Shown one piece after another: positions 10,006 to 17,865 of a stretch of 64,000 bases of DNA (the first letter of the stretch is position 1; each line of letters opens with the position of its first letter). The DNA lies in the NCBI RefSeq assembly GCF_004795895.1, contig NZ_CP039250.1:1798001-1862000 (forward strand), given 5' to 3'. The translations under genes were made by a program, and so were the position numbers. Under the pieces are notes generated by a model, which saw nothing but the letters and a program-made list of their open reading frames with translations, made no database searches and was not told where the DNA came from. Origin of the DNA: Sphingopyxis sp. PAMC25046. GTDB lineage: Bacteria; Pseudomonadota; Alphaproteobacteria; Sphingomonadales; Sphingomonadaceae.

Positions 10006-10194
10006 CTAGCGAGCCGTTTGCGTCCGCAATCTGTTGAGCGGAAAATAGGGGCGATGCGGGTAGGGAAAGGCCGTCAGACGCCGACCGATCCCTTCGATCA
10101 GGCGCCCATAACGGTCGATCGCCGAGGGATTTGTTGCGGCGGCGTATCGCGCGAGCGCGATCTGCTCGTCTTCGAGCAATTGAATAAGGCACAT
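10006..10194 (-). CDS. Small hypothetical protein, 62 aa
   Basis: Begins MCLIQLLEDEQIALARY and ends with a basic, aromatic tail (FPYPHRPYFPLNRLR). The ATG at 10194 is preferred over upstream starts because CAGGAG lies eight bases before it. No family recognised. It is followed on the same strand by the 44-residue basic protein, about 50 bp away. Confidence 0.5.
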   Translation of the reverse strand: MCLIQLLEDEQIALARYAAATNPSAIDRYGRLIEGIGRRLTAFPYPHRPYFPLNRLRTQTAR

Positions 10195-10367
10195 GGTGTG
10201 TGCTCCTGCATCAAGCGAGAGCACGGATCGTCCCTCTGTCACATGGAGCTTGTTCGATTTCAGGTGATGGGAGGCCTATAGCACATCCCGATAAATGTGC
10301 GGCACGAATACCGATATTATTCGAGTTCGGCAGAGACGTTCGCACACCGCGGAATCTTGCTCCGGCC

Positions 10368-10601
10368 TCATGGCCGTTCCTGCGTGGCCGGAGGGCGATA
10401 GAAGCGGTAACGGAGGACATTGCCGTCGATCAGGTGACAGCGGAGCCGAAGGCGCATTTCCTCGGCGCCGGAGCCGGATGTGCAGACAAGGCGGGTACCG
10501 CCCGACTGAAGCGGCTCGATCGCACTGATGCTGACACCTTGCAGAAGGCACAGGCGCTTGACCTCGTCTTCCGGCAGCGAAATGTTTATCGCACGGCTCA
10601 T
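10368..10601 (-). CDS. Hypothetical protein, 77 aa, coupled to MbcA/ParS-type gene
   Basis: Begins MSRAINISLPEDEVKRLC; the rest is a small alpha/beta protein with two Cys residues and a basic end. I do not recognise it. Its ATG overlaps the stop of the upstream gene in ATGA (10598-10601), and AGGA precedes the start, so it is a real, co-translated partner. Because that upstream gene looks like an MbcA/ParS/Xre antitoxin C-terminal domain, this product could be a partner protein, but it shows no resemblance to RES toxins. Confidence 0.6.
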   Translation of the reverse strand: MSRAINISLPEDEVKRLCLLQGVSISAIEPLQSGGTRLVCTSGSGAEEMRLRLRCHLIDGNVLRYRFYRPPATQERP

Positions 10602-10906
10602 TTGAATCCTGGGCCGCTCGGCCAGCCGCGGATCGCCGCCGCAACCAGTTCATATCCCTCGGAGCTCGCGGTCGCGATTGTGAGCGGGCGGCCGCCGAGC
10701 GCGGCGTTGTCGGTGTTCAGGAAGGCTATCGCCGGATCGCGTCCGCCCATCGCCAGGAAGGCGAGCTGACTGATGTCCCCTTGGCGCCGTGCGTCATCGA
10801 GGGCGAATGGACTGCGGCTCTTACGGAAAAATCGGCTCGATTGCGGTCTCAATAGGACAGGCGCGTCCGGGGCGGCCGACTGGGATTGATCTGGATCGGG
10901 GGGCAT
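10598..10906 (-). CDS. MbcA/ParS/Xre toxin-binding-domain protein (DUF2384-like)
   Basis: A 102-residue protein. The first 40 residues are Pro-rich and basic without a clear helix-turn-helix. Residues about 55-100 fit the antitoxin MbcA/ParS/Xre toxin-binding domain: AIAFLNTDNAALGGRPL followed by SSEGYELVAAAIRG, compared with the family pattern W-L-x-x-P-N-x-x-L-G-G-x-x-P-L. The start is supported by GGAG eight bases upstream. The usual partner, a RES-domain NAD+-consuming toxin, is absent next door; the linked gene encodes an unknown 77-residue protein instead. A full Xre/RES pair exists elsewhere in this window, at 50.6 kb. Confidence 0.65.
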   Translation of the reverse strand: MPPDPDQSQSAAPDAPVLLRPQSSRFFRKSRSPFALDDARRQGDISQLAFLAMGGRDPAIAFLNTDNAALGGRPLTIATASSEGYELVAAAIRGWPSGPGFK

Positions 10907-11277
10907 AGGCGCGGCTCCTGCTTGTAAGCGGGAGCACGATGTCTCTCAGCCGCGGCCGCCTACGATGAACGTGTGCCACGATGATCGCTATATGGGAGCT
11001 CGGGCCAGGATTATAAGATGTCGTGCCGATCATCTGACGAATATCGGGAATCTGGGCGTTCAGCGTCTATTCGGTTTCTGCGAAACGTGGCCCCGCCTCG
11101 ATTGCACGAGCCAGTACGGAGATCGACCTTTCAAGCGAACGCTAGGGAATATTTGGAGCGTCTGCTAATTTCGTTCCACCGCCCAAAGCCGCCAATACGC
11201 AATAGGCCAGTTTGAGTCGGCGCGTTATCCGGATGGGGCTGTACGTTCGCACTGCCGTTTCGCTATGCCGCTGGCAA
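10907..11277. other. Intergenic region, no gene seen
   Basis: Divergent region between the minus-strand DUF2384-like gene and the plus-strand GST gene. Short open frames here lack ribosome sites and family resemblance. Promoters for both genes must lie here, but no clear consensus was found. Confidence 0.4.
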
Positions 11278-11889
11278 ATGCACGCACCGCCGATCCTCTA
11301 CAGCTTTCGCCGCTGTCCTTATGCGATGCGTGGGCGTATGGCGCTGATCGCGAGCGGCGTTGCCTATGAACATCGAGAAATATTGCTGCGCGACAAGCCG
11401 GCTGCGATGCTGGCCGCCTCCCCCAAGGGCACCGTGCCGGTGCTCGTCTTGGCGAACGGCCAGGTGATCGACGAGAGCATCGATATCATGCGCTGGGCAT
11501 TGGATCAGAACGATCCCGAAGGGTGGATGACGGCTGCCGAGCCGTGCCTGGTCGCGGACTATGACGGCGCTTTCAAATATCATCTCGACCGCTACAAATA
11601 TGCAGTGCGCTATGGTGAGGATCCGCTGATGCATCGCGCCGCCGGTCTGACCATGCTCTGTCGGCTCGACGCGCAGCTCGCCGGCCGGGATTATCTCAGC
11701 GGCAGTGCGCGAGGGTTTGGTGACATCGCGATCTTTCCCTTCGTGCGCCAGTTTGCGGGCGTTGATCCGGCATGGTTCGAAGCGCAGGCGCCGCAGAAGC
11801 TGCAGGGCTGGCTGGAGAGATTGATCTCGTCGGACCTGTTCGAACGCGCGATGATCCGGCGGACGCTTTGGACGGCGGACGAAACCTGA
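11278..11889 (+). CDS. Glutathione S-transferase family protein
   Basis: A soluble protein of about 203 residues. The thioredoxin-like N-terminal domain has the strand PPILYSFRRCPYAMRGRMAL with a CPYA motif where GSTs and glutaredoxins hold the catalytic Cys or Ser, and later GTVPVLVLANGQVIDESIDIM, the cis-Pro and glutathione-binding segment. The C-terminal half is helical as in GSTs. The reading frame is open further upstream, but ATG at 11278 places the first strand correctly. The role is presumably glutathione-dependent reduction or conjugation; the substrate is unknown. Confidence 0.8.
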   Translation: MHAPPILYSFRRCPYAMRGRMALIASGVAYEHREILLRDKPAAMLAASPKGTVPVLVLANGQVIDESIDIMRWALDQNDPEGWMTAAEPCLVADYDGAFKYHLDRYKYAVRYGEDPLMHRAAGLTMLCRLDAQLAGRDYLSGSARGFGDIAIFPFVRQFAGVDPAWFEAQAPQKLQGWLERLISSDLFERAMIRRTLWTADET

Positions 11890-11935
11890 CGTGGAGGCGC
11901 TGACGCCTTGCTGACAAATTGCCAGCGATACCCAT

Positions 11936-12607
11936 ATGGGACACATGAGCTTGTCCAAGATCGTGAACGGAGCCAGCCTCAAGCCGCGCTCCGGAGAGCC
12001 GCCCAAGAAAATCGTCCTGCTACTGCACGGCTTCGGGTCGAGCGGAACAGACATGATCGCGCTCGCGCCAGCGTGGCAGGAGGCGCTTCCGGACACGCTG
12101 TTTCTGGCCCCGCACGCGCCGCAGCGCTGCGGCATCATGGGGAGGGGCTATCAATGGTGGGGGCTTTCCGGCTTTGCGCCGTCCGCGCTCGCCGCCGGCG
12201 CCGCCTCGGCCGCGCCGGCGATCGACGCCTTTCTTGACCGCAAGCTCGCACAATATGGTCTGAGCGAGGCTGACGTGGCCATCGTCGGCTTCAGTCAGGG
12301 GACGATGATGGGACTGCATGTCGCGCTTCGGCGACCGCGGGCGGTGGCTGCCGTCGTTGGCTATTCCGGCATGTTGGCGGGGACGCTGGGGCTGAATCAC
12401 GGAGAGTTTCCGAAGCCGCCCGTGCTCCTGGTGCACGGCACGGCCGATCCGGTTGTCCCGATCGCCGCACTACACATGTCGGAGAGTGAGCTCAAACGCC
12501 TCGGCGTCGAGGTCACGACGCACGTCTCCCACGGCGTGGCGCACACCGTGGATCCCGTCGGACTTCGCCTCGGCCGAGATTTCGTGGCGGAAGCCTTCGC
12601 CGGCTAG
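11936..12607 (+). CDS. Phospholipase/carboxylesterase-type alpha/beta hydrolase
   Basis: A 223-residue serine esterase of the acyl-protein-thioesterase/carboxylesterase family (YpfH-like). The nucleophile is in GFSQGTMMG (about residue 120), the acid in HGTADPVVPI and the His in HGVAHTVD. The oxyanion loop is LLLHGFGSSGTD. No signal peptide, so cytoplasmic. ATG at 11936 or 11945 could be the start; neither has a strong ribosome site. It follows the GST gene by 46 bp on the same strand and may share its transcript. Confidence 0.85.
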   Translation: MGHMSLSKIVNGASLKPRSGEPPKKIVLLLHGFGSSGTDMIALAPAWQEALPDTLFLAPHAPQRCGIMGRGYQWWGLSGFAPSALAAGAASAAPAIDAFLDRKLAQYGLSEADVAIVGFSQGTMMGLHVALRRPRAVAAVVGYSGMLAGTLGLNHGEFPKPPVLLVHGTADPVVPIAALHMSESELKRLGVEVTTHVSHGVAHTVDPVGLRLGRDFVAEAFAG

Positions 12608-12706
12608 TTCGGTTTCCGACGTCCGGGCCGGAGACCTGCCTGCCTCGGTTCGGCCTCTCTCGGCTGGACAGAGAATGCCGGTCGACGCCAATCAGTCCGC
12701 GCCGCC

Positions 12707-12841
12707 TTAGCAGTTGCCCTTAACTCCATCGGCACAGTCGCCAACGGATTCGACGTCTTTACCTGCGCCTTCAACTGTGTTGCAAGCAGACAGCGCCAGC
12801 ATCGAGCTGCCCAGTACGAAAATTGTCAGAAGCCTTTTCAT
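12707..12841 (-). CDS. Entericidin-type small lipoprotein
   Basis: A 44-residue lipoprotein: MKRLLTIF, a hydrophobic run, then the lipobox LSAC with Cys near residue 20. The mature part NTVEGAGKDVESVGD is the entericidin A/B signature. Such proteins are small stress-induced envelope lipoproteins, and in alphaproteobacteria they are common EcfG targets. That fits the promoter seen just upstream. The frame is open further upstream, but MKRLL is the natural start. Confidence 0.85.
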   Translation of the reverse strand: MKRLLTIFVLGSSMLALSACNTVEGAGKDVESVGDCADGVKGNC

Positions 12842-13312
12842 TGTCTTTCTCCCATGGCGAGAGCGAACTGCCCGCCGCTTGAGACTACGGCCCTTCGCAA
12901 CGAACGTTCCGTTGCGCGCACCCATGCTGGCCAAAGCGTTAAAAATGCCCGCTTGGCTGAAGAAAAGGCTTCGCGTGCCGGCAGAGCTTTCGCACTGGCC
13001 ATCCTGAGACGCCGCTCTCCTCGAGACCATCGACGCGTTGCGCGACTATCTCTTATCTGGCAGGAGGGCTCGCGTTGCCCTTGGGGGCGGCGCTGCACGG
13101 GTCGCCGACTTTTTGACTTTGGCGTGATCCAGCGTGTGATGCGGCCGTCGGCCTTTGGTTATCGGCATCCCAAGAGCCGACTGTCCGTCATCGGCCAAGA
13201 CTAGTGGATGATGTTCTGTCGGCAGATTATGCCGGCGAAACCTCGCCGGTGGGGTGTGAGGGCGGATGACGCGGAGATCCTGAATTCCCGCTCCCGATCG
13301 AGGGAGGGCAGA
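12842..13312. other. Intergenic region with entericidin promoter only
   Basis: Apart from the EcfG-like promoter at 12886-12910, no gene or RNA could be supported. Open frames on both strands here are short, Arg/Ser-rich and typical of out-of-frame high-GC sequence. Confidence 0.4.
12886..12910 (-). promoter_or_regulatory. EcfG-like promoter of the entericidin gene
   Basis: Read on the minus strand: GGAAC (12910-12906), 16 bases, then CGTA (12889-12886). This matches GGAAC-N16-CGTT at all but one base and lies about 45 bp before the start codon. Confidence 0.6.
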
Positions 13313-14383
13313 TCAGACCGCGGCTATCTGTGCTTCGTCATTGGCGGCGACTTGCCGTGCGATCCGCGCGGTGCGGGTCAGTGACACGCGCGTTCCCGGC
13401 GCGGTGTCCTCGACTACAATCTCCGCCCCCAATTGTTTTGCGAGTGCCTGGACGATGCGCGTGCCTAGTCCAGCAGTGGATCGTTCGGGATCCTCGTCCA
13501 TGCCGACCCCGTCGTCGGACACCGAGAGCGTCCAGTCGTCGCCCTGTGCGGCGTAGCCGACGACGATCTGGCCGGGGCGGCCATCCGGAAAAGCGTGCTT
13601 GAGCGCGTTGATCACCAGTTCGGTGACGACCAGCCCCATGCTGACCGATATATCGCCGCTGATCGACACTGGATCGACGTCGGTGGACAGCGTCAATTGC
13701 TCGCGGTCATAGATCATCGACGCGCCGATGCTGGCGCACAGCTGCGCCAGATAGGGTTCGAGCTCGACCGCTCCGCCGTCGGATTCGGCGAGGTGGCGCT
13801 GCAGCGTCGCGATCGACATCACGCGCTGATGCGCGTCGCTCAAATGGCCGCGCGCCTCGTTCGACTGCACCTTGCGCGCGCTCTGCATCAATATGCTCGC
13901 GATGATCTGCAGGCTGTTGGCGACGCGGTGCTGCATCTCGTGAAGCAGCGCGGCATTGGCGTGAACCAGTTCCTTTTGGCGCTTCTCATTCCTCCGCTCC
14001 TCGGTGACGTCGATCACGGTAACCATCATCCGCGTGTTGAGGTCGTCGCCATAATCGAGCCGCTGCGCCTTGATCACGATACATCGCACCGCCCCGGCGC
14101 TGGTCTCGATTTCCATCTCATACGCCTCGACCTCCGCGGCGCCCGACAGCGTCGCGTCGATCAGCGAGTGCAGCCGCGGCAAATCCCAATGATGATGGTC
14201 GAGGTCATAGATCGTCTGGCCGGTGACGGTTTCGGGGGCGATACCGAAGGCGGCACAGAAACTGTCGCTCGCCGCGACGATCGCCAGATTCTCGTCGAGC
14301 AGCAGCAGCGGGGCATCGGACGCGAGCACCAGCGCCAGTCCCAGCGTGCGGCCCAGATTGATAGGAGGATTGTCGGCAGCCAT
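13313..14383 (-). CDS. PAS-HisKA_2 sensor histidine kinase
   Basis: A soluble kinase of about 356 residues. A PAS domain (about 10-125) is followed by the HisKA_2 phosphoacceptor box HEMQHRVANSLQIIASIL and an HATPase domain with VVTELVINALKHAF (N box) and VSDDGVGMDEDP (G1 box). This class includes kinases feeding the PhyR-EcfG general stress response, and two EcfG-like promoters lie nearby, but no cognate regulator is adjacent. The frame runs open to 14581, but the first 66 residues are Arg/Ser-rich; ATG at 14383 is the better start. Confidence 0.85.
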   Translation of the reverse strand: MAADNPPINLGRTLGLALVLASDAPLLLLDENLAIVAASDSFCAAFGIAPETVTGQTIYDLDHHHWDLPRLHSLIDATLSGAAEVEAYEMEIETSAGAVRCIVIKAQRLDYGDDLNTRMMVTVIDVTEERRNEKRQKELVHANAALLHEMQHRVANSLQIIASILMQSARKVQSNEARGHLSDAHQRVMSIATLQRHLAESDGGAVELEPYLAQLCASIGASMIYDREQLTLSTDVDPVSISGDISVSMGLVVTELVINALKHAFPDGRPGQIVVGYAAQGDDWTLSVSDDGVGMDEDPERSTAGLGTRIVQALAKQLGAEIVVEDTAPGTRVSLTRTARIARQVAANDEAQIAAV

Positions 14384-14832
14384 GCGGCGCGCCTTTCCGG
14401 TCGACCCGGACCGCAGGAAGCGGCCTTGTCGGCAGACCAAATCGGGGAGCGAGCTTGATCGACTCCGCCGACCATGCCCGAAAGCCGAGTATAGCATGCC
14501 CGCGAGCGCGGACGCGTATGAATTCGGCGCCCTTGCCCCTCCGAAGGGGGACGGTACGGCCACCGTTAGTCTATCTGCCAAAGCGAATCTAAACGGCGGT
14601 TCTATTAATCGACCCTAGGCTTCAATAATGTGGGGGTAAATGTGGGGGTGATATTTTTCGAGTGGTCTTTAAGTTATGATAATTATTAGATAATATATTT
14701 GGTTCGATACAAGCCCTGCCACCACCTTCCACGAAGACAAGGCCGCGCCGGCGAGTTCTCGCTGGCCAGCGCCGGCGCGCGATGCGGACGGGTGCTCTTG
14801 ATGTCTGGGCGCGCGTCCAGCATTCTCGAGGC
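14384..14832. other. AT-rich intergenic region with tandem GT-rich repeat
   Basis: Contains an AT-rich patch (about 14590-14705), strikingly unlike the flanking DNA. No gene seen. The patch carries the direct repeat listed separately and may be the scar of a mobile element. Confidence 0.45.
14627..14649 (+). repeat. Two direct repeats resembling integrase arm sites
   Basis: aatgtgggggt occurs at 14627-14637 and again at 14639-14649, a period of 12. Similar G5-containing repeats precede the integrase gene at 49.1 kb. No integrase remains here. Confidence 0.5.
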
Positions 14833-15504
14833 ATGAACAGGAAGTCCAGCCAACGCCCAAAGGGGCTGCGTCAATTTATGGATCCCGATCAGCAGGACGC
14901 GTGGCTGGAGGGGCGGGCAGAAGTGGCCGATGTCGGCGAGCGGATGGATGCGATCGAACAGCGGATAAAATATGCACCGCGCTTTCAGAAGCTGCTTCGC
15001 CGGCCGCAGGCGACCGAGCTTTTCGGGATTCTGGAGCTCTACGGCCGGACCTGCCTTCCCATGCCGCGCACGACAGAGCGATATTATTGGTCGGTTTCCT
15101 GCCTGCCATCGACCTCGGACAAGCCGTTGGTCCGCGTCAATGCGAGCTGGATGGAGCTGTTCACCCTCTACGGCGACGGCGACGATCTCCGCGCCCGGTT
15201 CATTGTCCATCTTTCGGATTTCGCCGCCGACGGTTCGCTCGCGCCGGAGGCGATCGACCGGGCTTTTCTCGAGCAGAGCGTGCGGACACCCCAAGATTTG
15301 AGCTATTCCTTTCCGGCCGGCTCGGACATCTTCATCGTCAAGATACGCGGCGCCGCTTCCATCCGCGACTTCCTCGCGGACCCGCGCGTGCTACGCGCCG
15401 TCCGGCGATTCAATCTGACCCACATGAACCGCGGCAGGAACGCCTATCAGGCCAGCCACGCCTATAGCGTGGCCGATTATATGCTGGGGGAAGGCGATAG
15501 CTGA
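14833..15504 (+). CDS. Hypothetical protein, about 223 aa
   Basis: I do not recognise this protein. It begins MNRKSSQRPKGLRQFMD, has a helical, charged amino part and mixed sequence further on (YYWSVSCLPSTSD, FIVHLSDF), with no signal peptide or membrane helix. The frame is open from 14782, but ATG at 14833 after a short GAGG is preferred. It lies beyond the AT-rich patch and converges with the acyl-CoA dehydrogenase gene. Confidence 0.6.
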   Translation: MNRKSSQRPKGLRQFMDPDQQDAWLEGRAEVADVGERMDAIEQRIKYAPRFQKLLRRPQATELFGILELYGRTCLPMPRTTERYYWSVSCLPSTSDKPLVRVNASWMELFTLYGDGDDLRARFIVHLSDFAADGSLAPEAIDRAFLEQSVRTPQDLSYSFPAGSDIFIVKIRGAASIRDFLADPRVLRAVRRFNLTHMNRGRNAYQASHAYSVADYMLGEGDS

Positions 15505-15548
15505 CAGACGGTAATCGGGCGGACGGCAACCGCCGCCCGCCCGCATCG

Positions 15549-16793
15549 TCAGTGGCGTCCGAGCTCGTCGCGGCCGACCACCATATAATGAACCTCGTCC
15601 GGCCCGTCAGCGAAGCGCAGGTGGCGAACGTCGGCGTAGAGCTCGGCGAGCGGCGTCCAGTGCGAGATGCCGGTGGCGCCGTGGATCTGGATCGCTTGGT
15701 CGATGATCTGGCAGGCGCGCTCGGGGACCATCGCTTTCGCCATGCTGACCCAGACGCGCGCTTCGCGGTTGCCGAGGAGGTCCATCGCCTTTGCGGCCTT
15801 CAATACGATCAGCCGCATCGCCTCGATCTCGACGCGCGCGCGGGCGATCACCTCCAGATTCTTGCCGAGCTGCGACAGCGGGCGGCCAAAAGCGGTGCGG
15901 GAATTGCCGCGCTTCACCATCAGGTCGAGCGCGACTTCCGCCTTGCCGATCGTGCGCATGCAATGGTGGATGCGGCCCGGGCCTAGGCGCATCTGCGAAA
16001 TCTCGAAGCCCCTTCCTTCGCCGAGCAGGATATTCTCGCGCGGGACGCGGACATTGTCGAAGCGCATGTGCATATGCCCCTGCGGCGCATGGTCGGCACC
16101 GAACACGCGCATCGGCCCCAGCACCTGCACGCCCGGTGTGTCCATCGGCACCAGTATCTGCGAATGCTGGCCCTTGCGTGACGCCTCGGGGTTGGTCTTG
16201 AGCATGCAGATCAGTATCTTGCAGCGCGGATCGCCCGCGCCGCTGATGAAATATTTCTCGCCGTTGATCACCCATTCATCGCCGTCGAGCACCGCGCTGG
16301 TTTCAAGGTTGCTTGCGTCGGACGACGCGACGCCGGGTTCGGTCATCACATAGGCCGAGCGGATTTCGCCGTTCAGAAGGGGTTTGAGCCAGCGCTCCTT
16401 CTGTTCGGGGGTGCCGACCATTTCGAGCACTTCCATATTGCCCGTATCGGGCGCCGAGCAGTTCAGCGATTCGGAGGCGAGCGGCGACTTGCCGAGTTCG
16501 GCGGCGATATAGGCATAGTCGAGATTGGTGAGCGGGGTTCCGGTGTCGCCGTGCGGCAGGAAGAAATTCCACAGGCCCGCGGCCTTCGCCTTGTTTTTCG
16601 CGCCCTCGAGCAGTTCGAGTTGTCCCGGTGCCCAGCTCCAGCGGTCGGCGCGGCCTTCGCCGAGCCGGAAGAACTCTTCGGTAATCGGATCGACATTGTC
16701 GGCGATGTGGCGTTTCACCGCGTCGAAGAGCGGCTGCGCTTCCTTCGACATGCGCAGGTCGTTGAGTTCGGCCTGAAGTTCGATTTCGGTCAT
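15549..16793 (-). CDS. Acyl-CoA dehydrogenase family protein
   Basis: A 414-residue flavoenzyme that introduces a 2,3-double bond into an acyl-CoA, passing electrons to an electron-transfer flavoprotein. FAD and substrate contacts are visible in YVMTEPGVASSDASN (about 145) and WVINGEKYFISGAGDP, and the C-terminal domain has RTAFGRPLSQLGKN and QIHGATGISHWTPLAELY. It is of the larger ACAD10/11-like type. The gene upstream on the same strand is a LysR regulator, and a LysR-type palindrome precedes this start. Confidence 0.88.
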   Translation of the reverse strand: MTEIELQAELNDLRMSKEAQPLFDAVKRHIADNVDPITEEFFRLGEGRADRWSWAPGQLELLEGAKNKAKAAGLWNFFLPHGDTGTPLTNLDYAYIAAELGKSPLASESLNCSAPDTGNMEVLEMVGTPEQKERWLKPLLNGEIRSAYVMTEPGVASSDASNLETSAVLDGDEWVINGEKYFISGAGDPRCKILICMLKTNPEASRKGQHSQILVPMDTPGVQVLGPMRVFGADHAPQGHMHMRFDNVRVPRENILLGEGRGFEISQMRLGPGRIHHCMRTIGKAEVALDLMVKRGNSRTAFGRPLSQLGKNLEVIARARVEIEAMRLIVLKAAKAMDLLGNREARVWVSMAKAMVPERACQIIDQAIQIHGATGISHWTPLAELYADVRHLRFADGPDEVHYMVVGRDELGRH

Positions 16794-16860
16794 TTGCGTC
16801 TCCAGCAGGTTTTCGCCGGAGAAGGTAGCGGCGCTATGCCATCAAGGATAATGATAGGAT

Positions 16861-16877
16861 TGAATAATCTATATTCA
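16861..16877 (-). promoter_or_regulatory. LysR-type palindromic operator candidate
   Basis: TGAATA-N5-TATTCA, a perfect 6-bp inverted repeat in a T-N11-A-like arrangement, in the 99-bp gap between the LysR gene and the acyl-CoA dehydrogenase start, about 70 bp before that start. Confidence 0.5.
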
Positions 16878-16892
16878 CCGGCCGAATAGATG

Positions 16893-17804
16893 CTATGCCG
16901 GTTTGCCCAACTCATCGACGATGATCGCACGCAGCCAACCGAGCCCGGGATCGGCCTGAGCCGCCTGATGCCAATAGAGATAGCTGCCGCCGGGTTCGAC
17001 GGGCAGCGGCAGGTCGAGAAGTTGCATCGGCCACATCGCGTCGAGCACCGCGGCGTGCGATTTGGGGAGCGCAAAGAGCATGTCGGACGCGGCGACGATC
17101 TGCCATGCGGTGATGGCGTGCTGGCAGCGGACGGCGACGCGCCGCGCGAGGCCCATGCGGTCGAGCGTCATATCCTCGATCCCGGGGCCATAGGGACGCG
17201 CCGTCGCGATGATATGGTCGAGCGCCAGATAGGTGTCGAGGTCGATTGCACCGTCGACGCACGGGTGCCCCTTGCGCGCGACGACGACGATCTTCTCGGC
17301 GCCGAGATAGTGGCGGCACAGCTGGCCATCGGCGGGCAACGCGACATCGAGCGCAAGGTCAAGATCGCCGTTCGCGAGCATCGTGACGAGCTCGCGGCGC
17401 CGGAAGGTGACGCTGGCGAGCGCGGCATGCGGCGCCTCGGCGCGCACGCGCGCGACCAGCGAGGAAAAACGCGGCATCTCGCCCGAGAGCCGAACCCCGA
17501 TTCGGAACTCGCGCGCCGTTTGCGTGGGATCGAACGCGGTCGCCGCATCGAGCGCGGCGTCGAGCCCGCGCAGCGCTTCGCGCACCGGCCCCGCGATGGC
17601 GCGCGCGGCGGAGGTCGGGACGAGGCGATTGCCCTGCCGCACGAAGAGTGGATCGTCGAACTGCGTGCGCAGCCGCGCGAGTGCGTGGCTGATCGCCGGC
17701 TGCGACAGGTTGAGATGACGCGCCGCGGCCGACACGCCGTCCTTGGCGAAGATCGCGTCAAAAATGCGCAGCAGGTTGAGATCGAACCGGGCCAGATGCC
17801 GCAA
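16893..17804 (-). CDS. LysR-family transcriptional regulator
   Basis: A 303-residue one-component regulator. The N-terminal winged helix-turn-helix reads FDLNLLRIFDAIF then AARHLNLSQPAISHALARL, and DDPLFVRQGNRLVPT is the usual LysR wing. The remaining part is the type 2 periplasmic-binding-like effector domain. It is of the NodD/LeuO-like branch that begins with RFDLNLL. It lies between MFS and acyl-CoA dehydrogenase genes on the same strand, so these are the likely targets; the effector is unknown. Confidence 0.9.
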   Translation of the reverse strand: MRHLARFDLNLLRIFDAIFAKDGVSAAARHLNLSQPAISHALARLRTQFDDPLFVRQGNRLVPTSAARAIAGPVREALRGLDAALDAATAFDPTQTAREFRIGVRLSGEMPRFSSLVARVRAEAPHAALASVTFRRRELVTMLANGDLDLALDVALPADGQLCRHYLGAEKIVVVARKGHPCVDGAIDLDTYLALDHIIATARPYGPGIEDMTLDRMGLARRVAVRCQHAITAWQIVAASDMLFALPKSHAAVLDAMWPMQLLDLPLPVEPGGSYLYWHQAAQADPGLGWLRAIIVDELGKPA

Positions 17805-17865
17805 GGCCTGCTCCTAGGCGAAGCCGGCGCGGGACCGGCGGCCGATCCCGGTTCGATCGCGTCGA

